A program made the translations under genes and the position numbers. The notes beneath the pieces were generated by a model, which was not told where the DNA came from, searched no databases, and was given only the letters and a program-made list of their open reading frames with translations. A DNA stretch of 22,288 nt from Pseudomonadota bacterium (GTDB lineage Bacteria > Desulfobacterota > Desulfobaccia > Desulfobaccales > 0-14-0-80-60-11), in assembly GCA_018897875.1 (NCBI GenBank), contig JAHIKF010000088.1, positions 1-22,288 on the forward strand. Direction: 5' to 3'. Below, one piece after another: positions 14,264 through 20,976 of the stretch. Position 1 is the stretch's first letter. Every line of letters begins with the position of its first letter.

Positions 14264-14894
14264 TGACTCTACCGTTAATTAAAACAATCAAATTACCTGA
14301 GTTAGCCGTCACCCCCCCCCCCACCCTTGCCGCCGCCGCATGCCGGACTGATTAATCTCTTTATCGGGTTTTCTTGCAATCATATTGAATCATTTTCCGC
14401 AGTACGGACTTTTTCCCCAAACAAGCGGTGGAACCCGGAACCCCCCAGGCCTGGAGCAAAGCCCTTCCCAGTCAAGGCTCGCCAGGAAATTTTGACGGGG
14501 AATTTGCCCTTTGACATTTAGCGCCGATCGGCTTATGAATACCGGTAAGCACCTCTGGCAACCCCCGAATGGCGGCTGGCCTGCGGTGCCGGGACGAAAT
14601 AAGCGCCGCCGCCTGGGGACGCGGGAGTTGGCCGAAGCGCCGAAACTTTACCGCCGCATCAAAGCTGAATTTCTTCTCAACCAGGTCACCTTCCCGGATG
14701 GCAGCCGCCCCGGCCCCAAAACCCCGGAGGGTTTTATCGGCGTATACCCGGCAGGGAGATGCGGGAAATTGACCTATAACCCCTATTCCCAGGGCCACAT
14801 TGCGGTTAGGGCGCACCTGGCCCAGGCACGGACAACACCGGCACAAGCCTGCAATCTAGGTCCAATACCCCAGGAAAGGTAGGAATTACCCATT
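14264..14894. other. 631-bp region without a supported gene; contains an 11-base C tract
   Basis: No ORF here is convincing: the opposed frames at 14472-14846 (-) and 14511-14882 (+) shadow each other and match no family I recognise. At 14312-14322 there are eleven C in a row (poly-G on the minus strand), 49-59 nt upstream of the GTG at 14263. The position 14447-14456 is a perfect CCAGGCCTGG palindrome. Promoters for the divergent exopolysaccharide and arsenosugar-type units must lie here. Confidence 0.5.
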
Positions 14895-15227
14895 ATGACC
14901 CACTATTACGAAGAAAATGACCTGGAGAGGTTTAACGAAATCGGCAAGTACCGCCCCGATCTCTACGATAACTTCATGACCTATTACCAGGGGGTTATGA
15001 GCGCCGGGGCTCTGAGCGTCCGGGAAAAGGCTCTCATCGCCCTGGCAGTGGCCCACGCGGTCCAATGCCCTTACTGTATCGACGCCTATACCCGGGGGTC
15101 CCTGGAAGCCGGTTCCAATCTGGAGGAGATGACCGAGGCCATTCACGTCGCCTCGGCCATCCGGGGCGGGGCCACCCTGATACACGGCATCCAGGCCGCG
15201 AACGCCGCCGCCAAGATCACTCTGTAA
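14895..15227 (+). CDS. arsenosugar-associated peroxidase-like (carboxymuconolactone decarboxylase/AhpD-type) protein
   Basis: A 110-residue all-alpha protein of the AhpD-like family. Seen: ALSVREKALIALAVAHAVQ, then CPYC (Cys58, Cys61) with DAYTRGS, and EEMTEAIHVASAIRGG. The active-site pair CxxC suits a peroxidase or disulfide role. Relatives of this size are typically encoded next to the radical SAM protein ArsS, as here (12 nt before it); some of those relatives carry selenocysteine at the first Cys, but this one has a Cys codon. The ATG is preceded by AGGAAAGG and GGA upstream at a rather long spacing. Cytosolic. Confidence 0.85.
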   Translation: MTHYYEENDLERFNEIGKYRPDLYDNFMTYYQGVMSAGALSVREKALIALAVAHAVQCPYCIDAYTRGSLEAGSNLEEMTEAIHVASAIRGGATLIHGIQAANAAAKITL

Positions 15228-15239
15228 ACCGGAAGACCT

Positions 15240-16202
15240 ATGCTGCCCTTCGCCCGCCAGCTTGAGCACCTGGGTTATGCCAGCCTCCAGGCCGAGAACT
15301 TCAGCACCTTGCAGGTCAATCTGGGGTGGCGCTGCAACCAGGCATGCAAGCACTGCCACCTCATGGCCGGACCCCAGCGCCCGGAACAGATGCAACGCGA
15401 CACCATCGACGCCGTCATCCGGGTGGTGGAGCGCTGGACCATCCCCTGCGTCGACCTCACCGGGGGGGCTCCGGAACTCAACCCCGATTACGAGTACCTG
15501 GTGGAGCGCCTGGACCGATTGGGGACCCATATTCTCACCCGGTGCAACCTGACGATCCTGTTGGAACCCGGCAAGGAACACCTGGCGGAATTCTATCGCG
15601 ACCACCGGGTGGAGTTGGTGGGCTCGCTGCCTTATTACCAGGAAGACCTGGTGGACCGCCTCCGGGGGGCCGGCGTGTTTCAGAAGAGCCTGGAGGCCTT
15701 GCGCCGCCTCAATCGCGTCGGCTACGGCGAACCGGATTCCGGCCTCCGGCTTAATCTCATGTACAACCCCGCCGGCGCCTACCTGCCGCCGGAGCAAGGC
15801 GCTTTGGAGGAACTCTTCCGCCGGGAGCTGACGAACCGCTACGGTATTCACTTCAACCAGCTCTTGACCCTGCTCAATATGCCCATCGGACGTTTCAAGG
15901 AATTTCTTGAGCGCTCCAGAAATTATGAGCGTTACATGGGCAAGCTGGTGTCCGGTTTTAACCCGGCCACGGTGCCCGGCCTCATGTGCCGCAGCCTCAT
16001 CAGCGTCGCCTGGGACGGGCGCCTCTACGACTGCGATTTCAACCAGGCCATGGACCTGCCCCTGCTGGCGGGCCTGCCCCAGACCATTGAGGACTTTGAT
16101 TTGCCCACCCTGGCCACCCGGCCCATCCGCCTGGGGGACCACTGCTACGGCTGCACCGCCGGCGGGGGCTCCTCCTGCGGCGGCCGCCTGGCGCCGGAAT
16201 GA
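15240..16202 (+). CDS. arsS: arsenosugar biosynthesis-type radical SAM protein ArsS
   Basis: A 320-residue radical SAM enzyme. The cluster motif CNQACKHC lies at Cys32, Cys36 and Cys39, followed by LTGGAPEL and a C-terminal DUF3641-like part with CRSLISVAWDGRLYDCDFNQ and CYGCTAGGGSSCGG, which is the hallmark of this family (its members are also named radical SAM/Cys-rich). In known pathways ArsS joins a deoxyadenosyl group to methylated arsenic as a step to arsenosugars; that function requires arsM, which is not seen in this window, so the substrate here is inferred from family and neighbours. It is 12 nt downstream of the peroxidase-like gene. The start codon ATG 15240 has a weak GGAAG upstream. 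Confidence 0.88.
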   Translation: MLPFARQLEHLGYASLQAENFSTLQVNLGWRCNQACKHCHLMAGPQRPEQMQRDTIDAVIRVVERWTIPCVDLTGGAPELNPDYEYLVERLDRLGTHILTRCNLTILLEPGKEHLAEFYRDHRVELVGSLPYYQEDLVDRLRGAGVFQKSLEALRRLNRVGYGEPDSGLRLNLMYNPAGAYLPPEQGALEELFRRELTNRYGIHFNQLLTLLNMPIGRFKEFLERSRNYERYMGKLVSGFNPATVPGLMCRSLISVAWDGRLYDCDFNQAMDLPLLAGLPQTIEDFDLPTLATRPIRLGDHCYGCTAGGGSSCGGRLAPE

Positions 16203-16234
16203 GGCTTGGCGGATTGCGGGGGAGGGCCAGGGAC

Positions 16235-16342
16235 GCAGGGGCGGTGAGCGCACCGCCCCTACACCTGTCCACCCAGCCCCCTGTAGGGGCGCACCCGCGT
16301 GTGCGCCCTTAATTCAGGGCGGACACATGGGTCCGCCCCTAC
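16235..16342. repeat. three REP-like palindromes in tandem
   Basis: Elements at 16235-16262 (ends CTAC), 16283-16309 (starts GTAG) and 16316-16342 (ends CTAC), each with a GGGCG-type stem. The pair 16283-16342 has the GTAG...CTAC layout of a mosaic element. It lies between arsS and the convergent glycosyltransferase gene and holds no gene. Confidence 0.7.
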
Positions 16343-16402
16343 AATAAAATTGTCGTTTGTTTGCAAATTGGTATCAGAAGTGGCCGTGAATCCATAGCAC
16401 CC

Positions 16403-17182
16403 TTACCCGGAAAACAGCTGGCCCATGGGGGGCCAGCGGCGGGTGAAGAGGCGTTCGGCCAGGTGGCGGATCAGGAAGGCCCAGTGGTAGCCCGAGGTCC
16501 GGAGGTTGCCGTGCTGAAGCCAGCGGCGGCCGGAGGAGTTTACCGGCGGCCTCAAGAGGCGGAGTCGGGTGAGGCGTCGCAGCCGCAGCACCAGGTCCAG
16601 GTCCTCCGGGTGGCGATGGGCAAAGCCCCCCAGGGCCAAGAACAGGTCCCGGCGCACGAAGATGGCCTGGTCGCCATAGGGCAGGCGAAACAGGCGGCAG
16701 CGCCAGTTGGCCCCCCAGGCTATGAATCTGAGGAAGGGGGTGGGCGGGGTCAGGCGCAGTTCGAAGGCCCCGGCCCCGACCCGGGGGTCGCAGGCCGCCT
16801 GGCGCAGGGCGGCCAGATGGTCCGTGGTTAAGACGGTATCGATATGCAGGAATAGGAAAAAATCTCCCCGGGCCACCCGGGCGCCCGCATTCATCTGGAC
16901 CCCCCGGCCCCGGGGCGCACTCACCCAGCGGATGTGGGGGAAGCGTCCCGCCGCTTCCCGGGTGGCGTCGGTGCTGCCGCCGTCTACCAAGATAATTTCC
17001 AGATCCGGGGCCCGGGGGAGATTTGACAGGGCCCCGGCCAAAATCGGGGCCTCATTGAGGACCGGCAGGATAAGGGAAATGACCGGCTTCAAGCGCCGCG
17101 GGGAAAACTCCGTGATCTCGCCCGGCTGGCCTGGCCCCGCCGCAAGATGGAAGTTAGCGGGAATGCCAAAAGTTTTTTCCAT
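16403..17182 (-). CDS. glycosyltransferase family 2 protein, TIGR04283 (arsenosugar-type)
   Basis: A 259-residue GT-A glycosyltransferase. Seen: SLILPVLNEAPIL, the nucleotide-binding VDGGSTDATRE, a PRGRGVQMNAGA segment, the metal-binding region FLHIDT, and YGDQAIFVRRDLFLALGGF followed by PEDLDLVLRLRR. This is the layout of the TIGR04283 group, which is commonly linked with ArsS. The sugar donor and acceptor are unknown. The ATG at 17182 has GGAG about 12 nt upstream; a later TTG before LKPVISLILPV would also fit, since the first 30 residues are not part of the core. The gene faces the arsS unit and diverges from the TIGR04282 gene. Confidence 0.85.
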   Translation of the reverse strand: MEKTFGIPANFHLAAGPGQPGEITEFSPRRLKPVISLILPVLNEAPILAGALSNLPRAPDLEIILVDGGSTDATREAAGRFPHIRWVSAPRGRGVQMNAGARVARGDFFLFLHIDTVLTTDHLAALRQAACDPRVGAGAFELRLTPPTPFLRFIAWGANWRCRLFRLPYGDQAIFVRRDLFLALGGFAHRHPEDLDLVLRLRRLTRLRLLRPPVNSSGRRWLQHGNLRTSGYHWAFLIRHLAERLFTRRWPPMGQLFSG

Positions 17183-17204
17183 TATGAAATATGCTCCAAG
17201 AACC

Positions 17205-17299
17205 TAAATCCCCCCTCACCCCCCTTTTCCAAAGGGGGGAATTTACCGAAATTCCTTTGAAAGTCCCCCTTTGAAAAAGGGGGATTTAGGGGGATTTAA
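17205..17299. repeat. CCCCCTTT/AAAGGGGG dispersed palindrome pair, copy 2
   Basis: CCCCCCTTTTCCAAAGGGGGG and CCCCCTTTGAAAAAGGGGG palindromes (17220 and 17266 onward) lie side by side, with outer TAAATCCCCCC and GATTTAGGGGGATTT. The element lies in the divergent intergenic region between the two glycosyltransferase genes, where promoters would also be expected. Confidence 0.8.
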
Positions 17300-17393
17300 C
17301 CATCAGCAATCGGAAGAAATTTTTGGCAACCGCTATAGGGCCGGGAAACCGGAACGTCCCTTTGTTTAGCCCATCCATGCCGTGGCTCACTCC

Positions 17394-18092
17394 ATGACCG
17401 CCCTGCTCATCATATTTGCCAAGGAACCTCGCCCGGGGCAGGTGAAAACCCGTCTCAGCCCGCCTTTGTCCCCGGAGGCGGCGGCCCAACTTTATCACTG
17501 CTTTATCCAGGATATCCTGGATGAAATGGCCCGGGTGGCCGAAGTGCGCCTGGCCGTGGCCTTCAGTCCCCCAACGGCCCGGGGCTTTTTTCGCAAGCTG
17601 GCGCCGCCCGGGACCAACCTCTTCCCCCAGGAGGGAGCGGATTTGGGAGCGCGCATGGCCCGGGCCTTCGCCCGGAGCTTCGCCGCCGGTTTTGGCCCCG
17701 TACTGCTCCGGGGCAGCGACGTCCCTGACCTCCCGGCCGCGGTGGTGTCCGAGGCGACCGCGGTGCTGGCGGGTGGCCAGGCCCAGGTGGTGTTGGGGCC
17801 GGCTACCGACGGCGGCTACCACCTGGTGGGTCTGACCGAGCCCCAGCCGGTCTTGTTTCGGGGGCCGGCCTGGTCCAGCAGCACGGTCCTGGCAGACACC
17901 CTGCGCCTGGCCCGGCAGTTGGGCCTCCGGGTCCACCTCCTGCCCCCCTGGCCCGACATCGACACCTACGACGACCTGCGGACCTTCCTTAACCAGCCCC
18001 GCCCGGCCCCGCAGCCCGGTTGGCGCAGTTGCGAGCAGGCCCGGAAACTCCTCGGCCGGCTTCAGACCCGCGAACCTGAGCCGGGCCGCTAA
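17394..18092 (+). CDS. TIGR04282 family (DUF2064-type) glycosyltransferase/nucleotidyltransferase-like protein
   Basis: A 232-residue protein of the DUF2064/TIGR04282 group, a GT-A-like fold linked with arsenosugar gene sets. Seen: LIIFAKEPRPGQVKTRLSPPLS near the start, GADLGARMARAF, LLRGSDVPDLP, LGPATDGGYHLVGL and WPDIDTYDDLRTFL, all typical of the family. The start is placed at ATG 17394 (MTALLIIFAKEP) because homologous proteins begin at this strand; a GTG at 17382 adds only four residues. No clear ribosome site is seen. It is divergent from the TIGR04283 gene, with copy 2 of the C/G-run repeat between them. Confidence 0.85.
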   Translation: MTALLIIFAKEPRPGQVKTRLSPPLSPEAAAQLYHCFIQDILDEMARVAEVRLAVAFSPPTARGFFRKLAPPGTNLFPQEGADLGARMARAFARSFAAGFGPVLLRGSDVPDLPAAVVSEATAVLAGGQAQVVLGPATDGGYHLVGLTEPQPVLFRGPAWSSSTVLADTLRLARQLGLRVHLLPPWPDIDTYDDLRTFLNQPRPAPQPGWRSCEQARKLLGRLQTREPEPGR

Positions 18093-18131
18093 CCCGCAGG
18101 GCCGCGCCTTGAGCCCCGGGGCCTGCCCCCT

Positions 18132-18344
18132 CTCGTTCCCAAGCTCCTGCTTGGGAACGCACTTGGTTGGGAAGCTCTGCTTCGCCTGAGCTTTGCGCCG
18201 CCCTGGAATGGCTGACAGGCATTCTCTTATCAAGCCGGGATGGCGCTCCGATCTCTCCCAAGCACAGCATGGGACCTATGGGCGTTCCCAAGTGCAACTT
18301 GGGAACGAGGAGAAGGCGGGATGCGCTTCGCTTTCCCGCCCTAC
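18132..18344. repeat. CGTTCCCAAG palindrome pair plus REP-like unit
   Basis: The 370-bp spacer 18093-18462 has no supported gene. It holds CGTTCCCAAG-type palindromes at 18132-18160 and 18281-18309, in opposite orientation, about 120 bp apart. Directly after is a GGCGGGA...TCCCGCC palindrome ending CTAC (18315-18344), which is a REP-like unit of the GTAG family. The two TTCCCAAG copies flank a unique segment, the layout of a small composite or MITE-like element. Confidence 0.7.
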
Positions 18345-18462
18345 GGTGCTTCTATGAGCACAACTCGGTCTCAAACGACTTCCGGAAGAGTTTTATCGGG
18401 GTGCAGATGAGAGCGGACTTGGAACCCAGGCTGGGCGAGAATGCCAGGGGTCACGGCACAAT

Positions 18463-18663
18463 TTATCTGCTGGTCCTGTCCTTTTTGGACTCCAGGACGG
18501 CCCGGAAATGGGCCTGCTGGTGTTTAGCCTGGCGGAGCGCCGCCTCCAACCGGTTCCGCTCCTCCAGAGTGCCGGTGGGCGAAAGGGCAGCCAGGGTCTT
18601 TTGCAGGTTCTCCACCTCCCGGGTCCAGCGGTAGAGTTCTTCGGCCAGATAGCGAATGGTCAT
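18463..18663 (-). CDS. 66-residue coiled-coil protein downstream of a histidine kinase
   Basis: The peptide MTIRYLAEELYRWTREVENLQKTLAALS...LEERNRLEAALRQAKHQQAHFRAVLE is helical with heptad spacing of Leu, Ala and Val, so a coiled coil is likely. GAGGG in the end of the kinase gene lies 5 nt before its ATG, and only 7 nt separate the kinase stop from this start, so it is in the kinase operon. No family is recognised. It may bind the kinase or its partner regulator (inference). Confidence 0.7.
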   Translation of the reverse strand: MTIRYLAEELYRWTREVENLQKTLAALSPTGTLEERNRLEAALRQAKHQQAHFRAVLESKKDRTSR

Positions 18664-18670
18664 GCTGCCC

Positions 18671-20050
18671 TCAGGGTGCCGGCGGGGACTCGAGTTCCGC
18701 CGGCAACGGTCCTTCCGGCGTCACCACCAGGGGCAGGACAAAGTAAAAGTTGTTGCCCCCCGGGGTGGCCTGGTAGCCCACCTCGCCCCCATGGGTTTCC
18801 ACCACGGTGCGCACAAAAAAGAGCCCCCGGCCGGTTCCCACTTCGCCGTCGATATTGGTGCCCCGGAAGCTTTCGTCGAAGATGTGGGGCACATCTTCCG
18901 GCGGCAGGTGGGGTCCGGTGGTGAAGACGTTGAACTTGACCCCGTCTTTGTGCAGGCCGAAATAATTTTTTAGCAGATCCCGGCCGTAAGCCATGTACTT
19001 GCGCCCTTCATAGTTGCGGCGGGCATATTTCACCGCGTTGGAAAAAATGTTGGCGTAGACCTGGGCCATCAGGCCTTTGTCCACCGACAGGGTCAGGTCT
19101 TCGTCGGGCATGACCCCGGCGCCGGTGTCGATCTCGATGTGGCGCTCCTTGAGCTTGTCGATAAAGAGGTTCAGTTGCGGCTCGACGATTTCCTTGGTTA
19201 CCCGGGTCGTCCGCCGCCGCAGCACAAACTGGCCCTTCTGGAAGTGGGACAGCCGGAACAGGGACTCGATAAAGAGACTGACCCCTTTGTAGTGCTGCTC
19301 CAGGTTCTCGTAATCACTCTCCAGGTCGTCGATCAGGCAACGGAAGGCCTCCTTGGCATCCGGCAGCTGGGCACACTGGTCGGTTCTGATGGTGCAGACG
19401 CACTCCAGTTCTTTCAGATGCAAGATCTTTTTCCGTAAATGCCGCAGGTAGAGGCTGAGGCTGATATTGGGGATGATCACATTGTGTTCGATATCGGCCA
19501 CCAGGCTGTTGATAAAGCGGATATGCTGGATGTTCTGCCGGGCGACGATTTTGATGTGCAGGTTGTACCCCAGGCGGTTGGCGTACTTTTCCAAGAAAAA
19601 GCGGTCCGCCGCCGAGATCCGGTCCTCCGGGTAGAGTTCCAGCATCCCGATGATCTGGTCTTTGGCGTAGAAGGGCAGCTGGTTGACCAGGAGCAGGTTA
19701 CCCCGGATGGGGAGTATTAAAGAACCATCAGCGGCGTAAGCCTTATTGACCAGAGAGATGTGCGCCGGTGGGGCGGTCTTGTCGGGATAGAGCCCCCGGA
19801 GACTGTCGGAGACCAGATCGAGACGGCCCTCGGAGCACACCAGGTAAAGGCGAGCGTCCAGATCAAAGAACTCTTTGATGACGCTCACGGTGACCCGGTA
19901 AAAGTTTTCTATGGTCTCGTATTCCTGGGCCAGGTCATAGAAGGTCTTTAAGGCGTCATCCTTCAGGGGGCCGAAGTTGTATTCCTCAAAGATCTTTCTC
20001 TTTTCCTGAACCCGGGCCGAAACCTCAGCCAGATCCATGGGGATATCCAT
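18671..20050 (-). CDS. cytosolic GAF-domain histidine kinase
   Basis: A 459-residue protein with no membrane helix. It has an N-terminal helical stretch, a GAF-like sensor region (about 45-175, FYRVTVSVIKEFFDLDARLYLV...), an unusual H-box VADIEHNVIIPN (His near 200), a long helical segment, and a HATPase domain: N-box QVYANIFSNAVKYA, a GTGRGLFFVRTVVETHGGEVG G-box and a C-terminal FYFVLPL. The ATG at 20050 is preceded by AGAGGA; a GTG at 20092 would add 14 residues but has its AGAGG directly against it. It follows the fumarase beta gene by 60 nt on the same strand. No response regulator is next to it; a 66-residue coiled-coil protein is. Confidence 0.8.
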   Translation of the reverse strand: MDIPMDLAEVSARVQEKRKIFEEYNFGPLKDDALKTFYDLAQEYETIENFYRVTVSVIKEFFDLDARLYLVCSEGRLDLVSDSLRGLYPDKTAPPAHISLVNKAYAADGSLILPIRGNLLLVNQLPFYAKDQIIGMLELYPEDRISAADRFFLEKYANRLGYNLHIKIVARQNIQHIRFINSLVADIEHNVIIPNISLSLYLRHLRKKILHLKELECVCTIRTDQCAQLPDAKEAFRCLIDDLESDYENLEQHYKGVSLFIESLFRLSHFQKGQFVLRRRTTRVTKEIVEPQLNLFIDKLKERHIEIDTGAGVMPDEDLTLSVDKGLMAQVYANIFSNAVKYARRNYEGRKYMAYGRDLLKNYFGLHKDGVKFNVFTTGPHLPPEDVPHIFDESFRGTNIDGEVGTGRGLFFVRTVVETHGGEVGYQATPGGNNFYFVLPLVVTPEGPLPAELESPPAP

Positions 20051-20110
20051 ATCAGCATCCTCTGACCGGGGGATGGCAAAATCCCGGCTCACCTCTGGGG
20101 GCCCCAGACA

Positions 20111-20677
20111 TCAACGGGCGGTGGTGCGGCGGTACTCCCTGACCCCGTGCTCATAGAGATCATGGCCCTGACAGTCATTGATGACCATGGTGGGGAAGTC
20201 TTCCACCTCCAGGCGATGCACGGCTTCCGGCCCAAGTTCGGGAAAGGCGATCACCTCGGCGGCCTTGATCCGCTGGGAGATGAGGGCGCCGGCGCCGCCG
20301 GTGGCCCCCAGGTAGACGGCCTTATGGGCTTTCATGGCCTCGATCACTTCGACCCCGCGCTTGCCTTTGCCGATCATCGCTTTCAAACCCAGCTTGATCA
20401 GAATGGGGGCATAGGAGTCCATGCGGTAGCTGGTGGTGGGGCCCGCAGCCCCGATAACCCGGCCGGGTGGCGCCGGGCTGGGGCCGACGTAATACATGAT
20501 CTGCCCCTCTAAATCCATGGGCAAGGGCTCGCCGGCAGCCAGCAAATCCACCAGACGCTTGTGCGCCGCGTCCCGGGCGGTATAGATCACCCCGCTGACC
20601 AGCACCGTATCGCCGATATTGAGCTGCAACACGTCCTGCTCAGTCAGGGGAGCGGTCAGTTTTACCGTCTTAGCCAT
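20111..20677 (-). CDS. class I fumarate hydratase, beta subunit
   Basis: A 188-residue protein of the Fe-S fumarase/tartrate dehydratase C-terminal (beta) family: LNIGDTVLVSGVIYTARDAAHKRL, YYVGPSPAPPG, AAGPTTSYRMD and MIGKGKRG are present in order. With the alpha subunit upstream it should interconvert fumarate and malate in the citric acid or related cycle. AAGGTGAATC precedes the ATG. It is separated from the alpha gene by 299 nt that contain a palindrome pair and a heptamer array, so whether it needs its own promoter is unclear. Confidence 0.93.
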   Translation of the reverse strand: MAKTVKLTAPLTEQDVLQLNIGDTVLVSGVIYTARDAAHKRLVDLLAAGEPLPMDLEGQIMYYVGPSPAPPGRVIGAAGPTTSYRMDSYAPILIKLGLKAMIGKGKRGVEVIEAMKAHKAVYLGATGGAGALISQRIKAAEVIAFPELGPEAVHRLEVEDFPTMVINDCQGHDLYEHGVREYRRTTAR

Positions 20678-20751
20678 GATTCACCTTTTATATCAGTGGG
20701 GCGCTCTATAAAGAGTATGACACTTGAGCGCCTATTGCATGCCTGGTGCCT

Positions 20752-20840
20752 TAAGTCCCCCTTTCTTAAAGGGGGATTTAGGGGGATTACCAGGCGCTTG
20801 TATAATCCCCCCTACCCCCCTTTAGGAAAGGGGGGATAAA
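20752..20840. repeat. CCCCCTTT/AAAGGGGG dispersed palindrome pair, copy 3
   Basis: CCCCCTTTCTTAAAGGGGG and CCCCCCTTTAGGAAAGGGGGG palindromes, with a GATTTAGGGGGATT tail. It is in the 299-bp gap between the fumarase beta start and the alpha stop. The arrangement of the two palindromes resembles the copies at 8890 and 17205. Confidence 0.8.
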
Positions 20841-20941
20841 ACCCAAGGGGTTAATTTCACCGTAATTAAGGACGCCACAACCATTTCTCATCTGCATATT
20901 ACCAGCTAAATAGTTAACCCGTTTATTTTTTCCTTCCTTTT

Positions 20942-20976
20942 AACGGAAAACCAAAAACCGAAAACTGAAAACCGTT
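20942..20976. repeat. heptamer array abutting the fumarase alpha stop
   Basis: ACGGAAA, ACCAAAA, ACCGAAA, ACTGAAA, ACCGTTT: five 7-mers that end at the base adjoining the stop triplet 20977-20979. The units are close to those of the 3391-3426 array (ACRGAAA), which also abuts a stop. Confidence 0.85.

Noticed and set aside
14460..14520. Possible cyclic di-GMP (GEMM) riboswitch on the minus strand because of AGGGCAAA
   Set aside because: The second conserved part (GGGACGCAAAGCC-type) is missing, so the match is to a short motif only.
14472..14846. 124-residue minus-strand frame and its opposed plus-strand frame at 14511-14882
   Set aside because: Neither shows a known motif, ribosome site or consistent coding composition; they overlap each other almost fully. 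A decayed gene remains possible.
14886..16253. 455-residue open frame on the minus strand
   Set aside because: It is the shadow of the peroxidase-like and arsS genes, whose motifs are unambiguous.
17286..18233. 315-residue open frame on the minus strand
   Set aside because: It is antisense to the TIGR04282 gene and runs into repeat DNA at both ends.
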